DNA from: Dolichospermum planctonicum
GTDB taxonomy: Bacteria; Cyanobacteriota; Cyanobacteriia; Cyanobacteriales; Nostocaceae
DNA length: 57,130 bases
Assembly: GCF_005402965.1 (NCBI RefSeq)
Contig: NZ_BJCF01000028.1
Location: 1 to 57,130, forward strand
Reading direction: 5' to 3'
The notes under the pieces: generated by a model
Told to the model about the DNA's origin: nothing
The model's input: the letters and a program-made list of their open reading frames with translations, nothing else
Databases searched by the model: none
Position numbers and translations under genes: made by a program
In this document: positions 46,473-54,079 of the stretch, in pieces
How the letters are laid out: every line of letters starts with the position of its first letter
How positions within the stretch are numbered: position 1 is the first letter of the stretch

Positions 46473-47987
46473 CTATTTACTCGTGTTGTTTCGAGTATAT
46501 CTGTGTTTGACTCCTATGGGAAAATATTCAAGATCACCAATGGGTTTTAATTCTACTAAGGGGGTTTGATATTGGGGGGGAACATAATTAGCAAATTCAC
46601 TATTCAGACGTAATAATTGGGTCAGAATAGAGTTAGTAATAGATGATTTTTTCTGTTCTTGATCTTCTATTCCTGGTGCTAGTTCGACGACTACAGATAA
46701 AAAGCGGTTTTTGTCTAAATCTTCTTTTACTTGTAATACAAATTTACCCGTTACCCATTCTCTAATAATTGGTTGTTCTAAACCTACTGTAATATTTTCT
46801 GGATAGATATTTGCGCCAAAATAGGAAACTGTAAAGTTAGAACGTCCGAAAACATAGACAAAAGGTAACTGATTAATTCCGCGATGATTTTCTAATTCTA
46901 TGAGAGGATTAAAACCCCAAGTTGCTAAAAATTCTAGCATTTCTGGATAGGAAATTAAACCACCATGATCAAGAATACTATATCTAATTAAAGGAACTCC
47001 ATTATCCCCAGAAAATAGGAGATTTCCCTCTTCAACTTCAAAAAACCGACTGCTAGGATCATATTGGACTAAAGTAGGTAAACGGGACTCTCCAAATAAT
47101 GCTTTGGCTGCTGCGGGAGTACGCGCTAAAAACCGTCGAATACATATACTTAAAGGGGTTTCATTTCCTAAAACTCCCGCGTCTGCTGTTCCATATAAAG
47201 AAGCAAAATCATCACAGGGATTTTCAGAACCCATTCTTTCAGCGACTAAATTTCGCCATTCCTCACTAAATACTTCTCCGGCCATTACCAATTTAATATT
47301 ATATTGTTTCCATTGCATTCCCTGAGCAAGACCCGTATCAATGACATCTTTTAAAAATGGTGGATATCCTAATAATACAACTTGCTGAAAGTTAGTTCCT
47401 AATTCCTGGACAATTCGCAAAATTTCCGGTTTATTATTACCTGGAGTAATGACGGTCAGGGGATAACCTTTAGCAGCTAAATAACGACAACAATTAGTAG
47501 TAAACATTCCTCCTACCCAAGTTCCCAAGGAAAAACAAATTACTGCTAAAGTAGTTTGAGAATCTGCGTAAAAACTATTATGAAAAATTTGCTCAAAGCG
47601 GGTGGCTATGTGTAATTCATCTGTTAAAAAACGCGGCCAAAATGTTGATTTTCCTGTAGAACCGGAGGAAGCAGCTATAAAATCACAGTTTTCTATTTTT
47701 CCATGATAACACAATTGAGATACAGGATATTTTGCTAGATAATTCTCCTTATTAATTTTCGGGATTTTCTGAAAATCTGCTAAAGTTTGAATAGTATCTG
47801 GTTTAATTCCGGCTTTTGCTAAAAATTCTTGATATGCAGGTACATTGGCTGCGACTTTCTGAAATAATTTGATCACAGTTATTTCTAGATCATCATCAGG
47901 ACACCGTTGAAGTTTTTCCTTTAAAGGAAGAGATATAAAGTTGGTGAGTTCTTGAATTATATTTTGGGTTTCCGTTGGGGATTTCAT
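46473..47987 (-). CDS. PaaK-like adenylate-forming enzyme (phenylacetate-CoA ligase family)
   Basis: A 504-residue member of the ANL superfamily of the PaaK/CapK type. The ATP-binding loop is SSGSTGKS (107-114); other segments are LGTWVGGMFTTNCCRYLAAK, VMAGEVFSEEWRNLVAERMG, DDFASLYGTADAGVLGNETP and VYVFGRSNFTVSYFGANIYP. It should adenylate a carboxylate; phenylacetate is not proven. No carrier protein or ester pathway is nearby to define the substrate. It is single-copy and leftward. Confidence 0.8.
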   Translation of the reverse strand: MKSPTETQNIIQELTNFISLPLKEKLQRCPDDDLEITVIKLFQKVAANVPAYQEFLAKAGIKPDTIQTLADFQKIPKINKENYLAKYPVSQLCYHGKIENCDFIAASSGSTGKSTFWPRFLTDELHIATRFEQIFHNSFYADSQTTLAVICFSLGTWVGGMFTTNCCRYLAAKGYPLTVITPGNNKPEILRIVQELGTNFQQVVLLGYPPFLKDVIDTGLAQGMQWKQYNIKLVMAGEVFSEEWRNLVAERMGSENPCDDFASLYGTADAGVLGNETPLSICIRRFLARTPAAAKALFGESRLPTLVQYDPSSRFFEVEEGNLLFSGDNGVPLIRYSILDHGGLISYPEMLEFLATWGFNPLIELENHRGINQLPFVYVFGRSNFTVSYFGANIYPENITVGLEQPIIREWVTGKFVLQVKEDLDKNRFLSVVVELAPGIEDQEQKKSSITNSILTQLLRLNSEFANYVPPQYQTPLVELKPIGDLEYFPIGVKHRYTRNNTSK

Positions 47988-48474
47988 AATTTATCTCAGG
48001 TAAAAACTATGCTGTTGACTAGATTTATTTAATTTATGTTTATCATGTCGAAAATAGACTGGTAATCATACCATTTTCCCGTAAAACTGCATCAAATTTT
48101 TTCAAAGTTTTCTTTTCCGTCTTTGTGTCCTCTGTGTCCTCTGTGTCCTCTGTGGTTCGTTGATCTTAAATTTCCAATATATTTTATTTATATTTTTAAA
48201 TAAAGACCAAAGAACGCGGGTAATTTTCGGGTAATTTTAATTAGTATTAAGTTTTTAAGATTTAAAAGGCTAGACTTAATCATTATAATGACAATAGAAC
48301 AAAAATCTTGAGATGTCAACCCTAAAAATAGATATTTACTCAAAATTACAGAATATTGCTAATTATTAATATTTATAATGGAATTTTTATTTTCATACTC
48401 CGTGAGCAAATATTGCGTAAATCCTTCTGGTGATGTTGTATAACTTGATTAGACTTAATTTATCTCGTAGTATT
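47988..48474. other. Intergenic region with slippage repeats
   Basis: Three tandem copies of gtgtcctct lie near 48126-48155 (part of a widespread cyanobacterial 'tctttgtg...ggttcgttg' repeat), and gggtaatttt is repeated near 48220-48240. No gene is seen. The promoter for the first Ser/Thr kinase gene must lie in the last 150 bases, but no canonical boxes stand out. Confidence 0.45.
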
Positions 48475-50178
48475 ATGCAAGTATATTGCAGTCAAAAACA
48501 CGCAAATAATAGTAATCACCGTTTTTGTACTTTTTGCGGTGAATCACTACCCTTGACTGTGGGGCAAGTTATTGATAATCGTTATGAAATTGGACGTATA
48601 TTAGGACAAGGTGGCTTTGGACGCAGTTATTTGGCTATTGATAGGCAAAAATCTCGGAAAATCTGCGTTTTAAAGGAATTTGCGCCCCAAGTTGTCAAAC
48701 CCCAGGATTTACAAAAGGCCAAGGACTTGTTTGTACGGGAAGCGAGTGTTCTGAAAAAAATCCAACACTCCCAAATTCCGTTTTTTCACTCCGCTTTTCA
48801 GGTAAAAATTGGAATTAAGGATCTTTTCTTTTTGGTGCAAGATTATATTGAGGGTGATAATTACGACCAATTATTGGCACAGCGTCAAAGTCGGGGAAAG
48901 TGTTTTAGTGAGGAGGAGGTGATTAATTTACTGCACAATATTCTTCCGGTGCTGGCTTATATTCATGGTTTAGATATTGTTCACCGCGATATTTCCCCGG
49001 ATAATTTGATTTTACGCCAAAGTGATAATTTACCCGTGTTGATTGATTTTGGGGGTGTGAAACAGTTACCAGCTTATCAAGGGTTTTTGCGGACGCAATT
49101 GGCGGGAAATGGAACTTTATTAGGTAAAAAAGGCTATGCACCGGAAGAACAGTTACTTCAAGGAAAGGTATATAAAAGTAGCGATTTTTATTCTTTAGCG
49201 GTGACAGCTTTAGTGCTAATTACGGGGAAACAACCAAATTTACTTTATGATGGTTTTAATGGGGTTTGGCTTTGGGGTAAGGAAATTAAGGTGAGTCCCA
49301 AGTTAGAGACTGTGTTAAGAAAGATGTTAGCCCATAAGCCCAGCGATCGCTATCAAAAGGCTGAACAAGTTATTAAAGATTTACCTTTGGCATCTATGGC
49401 ATCTAGGGGGCAAACTATGATAAATTCTCACAATCATTCCCATCCTGATATGACTAAGCTGAAAACTCAAATAGTCGCACCAGGTATCAAAAAAGTCCGT
49501 ACTATCGGTGGTAGCTTCCACAATAAGACGACATTATTTGTACAGAAAATACCTATGCCAGCATGGTTACGTCCTTTTACTGTTAGCTTGATGATGACAA
49601 CGGGGGTGTTATTAACAGGTGTGGGTATGTTCGCTTTGAGTAATTTTGCGGTGAAGGAGATATCATCAATTACATTTCCTGAATTTGCAGTTCCCAAGAT
49701 ACCTGCTATTAATAATTCTGGGGGTGGAAAAAATAGTAAACGCAGTATTCAAGAGGTTTTGAGTCGTCTTAAAGAATTAGAAATTTCTGGGGTATTTTTC
49801 GCCAATACAGTTAATGAGATTTTCTATATGCAAAATCCGAATCTGAGGGGACGGAAATTAACGGAAAAACCAGAAGATGCTGCTTTACGGGAACAATGGA
49901 GCAACATTGCTAATCAGTTATTAAATAATTTGGAAAAGGCAAATTTAAGTCAAACAGCTAGACGGAAAATAGGTAATTATAGTCAACAAGATTCCCAACG
50001 GTGGGAACAACTGGCTAAAGCTGGTAAATTGGGTAAATATAAATCTTTCCGAGATTTACGTACGGACACATATCGAACCTTTGAACCCTTGTTTCCTGGT
50101 CAAAAACGCGGTCAACTGAATCAAAAAACTTTTTTACAGATTTGGTATGCGATCGCATCTGATAAAATAGCTAGTTAA
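48475..50178 (+). CDS. Membrane Ser/Thr protein kinase with N-terminal zinc ribbon
   Basis: A 567-residue eukaryotic-type kinase from ATG 48475. An N-terminal zinc-ribbon-like motif (Cys5, His9, Cys18, Cys21) precedes the kinase domain (about 35-300): glycine loop GQGGFG (44-49), Lys67, catalytic HRD (170-172), Asn177 and DFG (191-193). A basic linker leads to one membrane helix (about 367-389) and an extracytoplasmic domain (390-567). That domain is homologous to the one in the next kinase (NEIFYMQNPNLRGRKLTEKP versus NDLFWAKYPSLKGRILSDSP). A signalling role with an external sensor domain is inferred. Substrate and ligand unknown. Confidence 0.88.
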   Translation: MQVYCSQKHANNSNHRFCTFCGESLPLTVGQVIDNRYEIGRILGQGGFGRSYLAIDRQKSRKICVLKEFAPQVVKPQDLQKAKDLFVREASVLKKIQHSQIPFFHSAFQVKIGIKDLFFLVQDYIEGDNYDQLLAQRQSRGKCFSEEEVINLLHNILPVLAYIHGLDIVHRDISPDNLILRQSDNLPVLIDFGGVKQLPAYQGFLRTQLAGNGTLLGKKGYAPEEQLLQGKVYKSSDFYSLAVTALVLITGKQPNLLYDGFNGVWLWGKEIKVSPKLETVLRKMLAHKPSDRYQKAEQVIKDLPLASMASRGQTMINSHNHSHPDMTKLKTQIVAPGIKKVRTIGGSFHNKTTLFVQKIPMPAWLRPFTVSLMMTTGVLLTGVGMFALSNFAVKEISSITFPEFAVPKIPAINNSGGGKNSKRSIQEVLSRLKELEISGVFFANTVNEIFYMQNPNLRGRKLTEKPEDAALREQWSNIANQLLNNLEKANLSQTARRKIGNYSQQDSQRWEQLAKAGKLGKYKSFRDLRTDTYRTFEPLFPGQKRGQLNQKTFLQIWYAIASDKIAS

Positions 50179-50335
50179 ATTGGGGTTAAAAACCGCTTTA
50201 CACAGGTAAAAACCACCTAAATCGGTTTGAAATTCCTAATTTTTCCTGAGTCCGCCGCTGCGGACATTGTTTGTATAGCCGCGACTTCTAATTGCTAAGT
50301 CTCTAAGTTGACAATTGATAAATGACAAATGACAG

Positions 50336-52423
50336 ATGACTAATCTTTATTGTTCTCAAGGACATCAAAATCCCCCTGGTAGTAGCTTTTGTCGTCAATG
50401 TGGAGAGAAAATTGCCAATATACCAACATCTGTAAATCACCATATTCAACCAGGTCAAATTTTAGGCGATCGCTATGTTATAATTCGGCAAATTGGCCAA
50501 GGAGGATTTGGCCGGACTTATTTAGCCGCAGATATTAACCGTTTTCAAGAAAATTGTGTTTTAAAAGAATTTTCTCCCCAAATACAAACTCCTGACCTGC
50601 TCCAAAAAGCAGCGGAACTTTTTCAAAGGGAAGCAAGTGTTCTTTATAAATTACAACATTCCCAAATTCCTAGATTTCGGGAATTATTACCAATTAATTT
50701 ACAAGGTAAAGAAAGTCTTTTTTTAATTCAAGATTATGTAGATGGTGAAACTTTTAATTCTTTATTAAAACATCGTCAACAACGCGGTTTAAAATTTACA
50801 GAAACAGAAATTCGTCAACTATTACAGCAAATTTTACCAGTTCTGGAATATATTCACTCTCTTGGTGTTATTCATCGTGATATTTCTCCTGATAATTTAA
50901 TGTTGAGAAATAGTGATCAATTACCTGTTTTAATTGATTTTGGTGGCGTGAAACAAGTAGCCGCAAATGTCGCTTCTCAATATTATCAAACAGGGGCAAA
51001 AACACCTTCTCCCAGTGAAACTTTGTTGGGAAAAATGGGATTTGCCCCGCCAGAACAAATGCAAACGGGTATGGTTTCTGCCCAAAGTGACTTATATGCT
51101 TTAGCTGCCACTATGTTAGTATTATTGACAGGTAAAGAACCACAAGAATTAATTGATACTTATAATCTGAGTTGGCAGTGGCGAAGGGAAGTTAGCTTAA
51201 GTGTTACATTGGGGCAAATTATTGATAAAATGTTATCACCAATTGCCAGTAATCGCTATCAAACAGCTAGTCAAGTTCTGCAAGCCCTTAATCCTCAACC
51301 TATTAACTATCCCCAAACTCAACCCCCCACCGCCGCAACTATCGCTTTTTCTCCCCCGAAAACCCCAGTTTCCCCACCTAAAATTACTCCCACTGCTCCT
51401 CAACCGAGTATTTGGACGGCAACAAATGTTTTTATAATTACCTTTGCTGTAATTACCAGCGGTGGCTTACTTACGTGGGGATTCAAAAACCGCAGTCATA
51501 ATTTAAACGGGAGTCACTCAATAATTACATCTAACCCCAATTCTAGGGAATCAGTAAAACCAGAAGTTAATTTTTCACCAGCGGAAAAACAACGTAAACA
51601 AAAATTAAGCGATCGCCGTGAAGAATTAGACATAAATTATAACTTCTATGTTAAAATTACAAACGATCTATTTTGGGCAAAATACCCCAGTTTAAAAGGG
51701 CGTATTCTCAGCGATAGTCCAGAAGATGAGAAGTTACGCGCAAAATGGGATCAAACCGCCGCTGAAGTTCTAGAACAACTGTCAGAACTCAGTTCTGAAT
51801 CCCGTAGTCAACTAGGAACTTATACATTATCAGTCCTCACTAACTGGAAAGCCGAAGTTAATAAAATTAACGTTGCTAGTCGTTCTTTGTATGATTTGGG
51901 GGATGTTGCTTTTTTCAGTAAATTTCCTGAAAAAAGAAGTAAAGATTTTATCAAACAACCCATTGGACAAGTTTGGTATGGATTTGTCAACGATCAACTT
52001 AACGCCATTCTTGACAGAAGCGCATTTCAAAGATTAGTCTTTCCTGAAGGTGCTACCGGTAAAACAGTGAGTGGGAGTCTCAAACCAGGAAGAGGTAAAG
52101 TTTTCATTGCTGGACTAGCCAAAAATCAAAATTTAGAAGTTAAACTAAAAGCAAATTCAAAAGTTTTAATATCAATTTATTCTCCTACTGGGAAAACTGC
52201 ATTTTTAGAAGATTCTCAAGAAAGAAGTATATCTAATACATTACCAGAAACAGGATTTTATGAATTTGTGGTTGTTTCCACAGCCTCAGAAACCGTAGAT
52301 TATGAACTAACTATCATAGCAGAAAATCCCCCAGAACCAGAGCCAATACCCACAGAAACACCCACAGAAGAACCTACACCCATAGAAACCCCGACAGAAA
52401 CCCCAAACCCTGAGAATAATTGA
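50336..52423 (+). CDS. Membrane Ser/Thr protein kinase with zinc ribbon and PPC-like tail
   Basis: A 695-residue paralogue of the preceding kinase, 157 bp downstream. A zinc-ribbon motif (Cys6, His10, Cys19, Cys22), kinase domain (about 45-315; GQGGFG, Lys77, HRD 180-182, DFG 201-203), Pro/Thr-rich linker (about 325-358) and membrane helix (about 363-383) are followed by the shared extracytoplasmic domain. It then has an extra pre-peptidase C-terminal-like beta domain (about 555-660; KTVSGSLKPGRGKVFIAGLA, FYEFVVVSTASETVDYELTI) and a Pro/Thr/Glu tail. The PPC-like part is the chief difference from its neighbour. Confidence 0.88.
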   Translation: MTNLYCSQGHQNPPGSSFCRQCGEKIANIPTSVNHHIQPGQILGDRYVIIRQIGQGGFGRTYLAADINRFQENCVLKEFSPQIQTPDLLQKAAELFQREASVLYKLQHSQIPRFRELLPINLQGKESLFLIQDYVDGETFNSLLKHRQQRGLKFTETEIRQLLQQILPVLEYIHSLGVIHRDISPDNLMLRNSDQLPVLIDFGGVKQVAANVASQYYQTGAKTPSPSETLLGKMGFAPPEQMQTGMVSAQSDLYALAATMLVLLTGKEPQELIDTYNLSWQWRREVSLSVTLGQIIDKMLSPIASNRYQTASQVLQALNPQPINYPQTQPPTAATIAFSPPKTPVSPPKITPTAPQPSIWTATNVFIITFAVITSGGLLTWGFKNRSHNLNGSHSIITSNPNSRESVKPEVNFSPAEKQRKQKLSDRREELDINYNFYVKITNDLFWAKYPSLKGRILSDSPEDEKLRAKWDQTAAEVLEQLSELSSESRSQLGTYTLSVLTNWKAEVNKINVASRSLYDLGDVAFFSKFPEKRSKDFIKQPIGQVWYGFVNDQLNAILDRSAFQRLVFPEGATGKTVSGSLKPGRGKVFIAGLAKNQNLEVKLKANSKVLISIYSPTGKTAFLEDSQERSISNTLPETGFYEFVVVSTASETVDYELTIIAENPPEPEPIPTETPTEEPTPIETPTETPNPENN

Positions 52424-52493
52424 AAAGTTTATAGCATTTCCGATCTTAGTTAGGTATAGGAATCAGGAAGTCAACCGTAGATAAATTTGTACC

Positions 52494-52622
52494 TCAAGAC
52501 TGAATAATTTTTTTGATTGAATTAATAAAATGATAAAAACTGCAACAATATAAAGTGCTTTTTCCTCTAACTTCTAAATATTCTCCAGGTGTATGAGTAT
52601 GTATGCAAGTTTGTAGTTCCAT
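52494..52622 (-). CDS. Short ORF, 42 residues, Cys/His-rich N-terminus
   Basis: GAGG lies eight bases before ATG 52622, and a 42-codon frame ends TGA at 52494. The product reads MELQTCIHTHTPGEYLEVRG followed by KSTLYCCSFYHFINSIKKII. The CIHTH and YCCSFYH clusters could bind a metal. I do not recognise the family. It lies downstream of the kinase gene on the opposite strand, and about 90 bases from the decayed gene at 52711-53127. Confidence 0.35.
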   Translation of the reverse strand: MELQTCIHTHTPGEYLEVRGKSTLYCCSFYHFINSIKKIIQS

Positions 52623-52710
52623 ATTATTCCTCTTGATTTTGTTTATTAATTGTAGATAGTTAATAGGAAAAGAATTTTTTTGATTAATTAAGTTCGCGCT
52701 TTATTTAATT

Positions 52711-53127
52711 TTAAATAAAATTTAATGCCTGTTTGATAATTAATTCTTGATCTACCATATTTCTCAAGGTTAATTCATCATAAATTCCGCCAAAAGCTTC
52801 TAAAGAAGCATTATCTAAAGCTCGATTATAAGCTGCTGGTAAAATTTCTTCTATTTCTTTTTTGTTCATGTAATATCGTCCAGCTTTTCTGCGTTTGTTG
52901 ATCCGATCAATTGCGTCAATAGCATTACAAATGGAAACATCCCAAGCATGAGTTGTCCTTTTTTATGCCTGTTGTTTAATTAAATGGACTAAAAGCACTA
53001 CACAATAGCTATAAATTTTATTGATTTTATCTTCTTTGCTCATTTCTTCTAATTCATCAATTAAAGATAGAGCCGCTTTTAGGTTGCCAGAAACCACTAA
53101 TTGTCTGAGTTATAGTAATTCTTCCAT
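52711..53127 (-). pseudogene. DUF29-like cyanobacterial protein with two in-frame stops
   Basis: Starting at ATG 53127, preceded by GGAGAGA, one minus-strand frame of 139 codons runs to TAA 52711, interrupted by TAA at 53110-53112 (codon 6) and at 52963-52965 (codon 55). Read through, it is a coherent helical protein: LVVSGNLKAALSLIDELEEM, SKEDKINKIYSYCVVLLVHL, AIDAIDRINKRRKAGRYYMN and ALDNASLEAFGGIYDEL. I recall this pattern from DUF29-type small cyanobacterial proteins. An internal ATG at 52869 leaves 52 residues that might still be made. Two nonsense changes in one frame argue for decay, not a single read error. Confidence 0.7.
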
Positions 53128-53260
53128 GATTTGCTCTCTCCTTGAAGTTTGCTATTTCTAGGATAGCGCTGATAACGCTACGCTAGAAATACACCACTAA
53201 AAATAACAGTTGTTGTGCAAGTTTTACCAATTTTTGCTAGAGTATGAGCGATGGCACGCA

Positions 53261-53920
53261 TCACGCCGCAGCTACAGATTGGAAGTTTTGCAGCCTATTT
53301 AACCATTGATTCCAGTGATAAACTAACTTTGTACGATCAAACTGAAAAACTTCTGCTTCTTGATCAGGTAAAGCCACAACAATTAAAGCATTATTAATTT
53401 TATCACCAAATAGATTAGTTTGATATTGTCTATTAATTGCACCAGTATAAGCAGTTAGCTGTAAAGGTTTATCATAAAGCTTTCCTAGTTTCTCCTTTGG
53501 TTCTTCGGCTGTTGTCCATTCAATGACATGGGGAATACCTTGATAACGCGCCACAAAATCAACTTTACCTGCGTAAGTTTCCACATAGTTAGGTACAACT
53601 TGCTCAACTAGTTGCACGTCGCTAATATCTTTAAGTAAAGGCTGAATGCTATCCCAATAAGGTTGAATAAAGTTGTTTATAGGTTGCAGTGAGTTAGTTT
53701 GGAAATGGTGCTGAATCATTTTGTGTAAATCATTTCCCCGAATACGACTAGTATTAGTAATACGATTTGCTTCTGCATCTCCAACTTTTTTCCGCCAATA
53801 GTAAAGTCCATTTCGGGACTCTTGGGTTTGTGTGGCTTTGAGAACTGTGGTGACAGCAGGAAGGAGAACGCCGTTATTACCTTGGTAGTAGCATTGGCTG
53901 TTAATGTAGGTAGATTTCAT
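53261..53920 (-). CDS. RecB/MGME1-like PD-(D/E)XK nuclease lacking the usual lysine
   Basis: A 219-residue protein with the layout of small RecB-family exonucleases: LLPAVTTVLKATQTQESR and the helix RGNDLHKMIQHHF at the N-terminus, a GKVDFVARYQGIPHVIEWTT core, then the LQLTAYTGAINRQY helix with a conserved Gln. The core carries Asp (in GKVD) and Glu (in IEW), but the residue where active relatives have Lys (I-[DE]-W-K-T) is Thr. Either the enzyme is inactive, or a neighbouring Lys compensates (KEKLGK follows). It is divergent from the STAND gene; the two may be functionally linked. Confidence 0.75.
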   Translation of the reverse strand: MKSTYINSQCYYQGNNGVLLPAVTTVLKATQTQESRNGLYYWRKKVGDAEANRITNTSRIRGNDLHKMIQHHFQTNSLQPINNFIQPYWDSIQPLLKDISDVQLVEQVVPNYVETYAGKVDFVARYQGIPHVIEWTTAEEPKEKLGKLYDKPLQLTAYTGAINRQYQTNLFGDKINNALIVVALPDQEAEVFQFDRTKLVYHWNQWLNRLQNFQSVAAA

Positions 53921-54001
53921 AGCTTTGTGCGTGTTGAGTGACTACATCAACTAGCTTCGAGGGTTGGTGTCTGAGATAGCGTCTGAGTAAGTTATCTAGG
54001 G

Positions 54002-54055
54002 TGTATGACTTTGTGTATGAGAGTGTATGACTTTTGATAATACTCTAGCTATAAT
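54002..54055 (+). promoter_or_regulatory. TGTATGA repeats and -10 box before the STAND gene
   Basis: Three copies of tgtatga at 54002, 54014 and 54024 (spacings 12 and 10) lie just upstream of a consensus TATAAT at 54050-54055. The STAND ATG is at 54080. Two gtctgag copies lie further up, at 53969 and 53981. The repeats cover the likely -35 region, as expected for an operator. The helix-turn-helix of the downstream protein could bind them (inference). Confidence 0.5.
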
Positions 54056-54079
54056 AATTAAAAGTTCTGTGGTTAAAAT

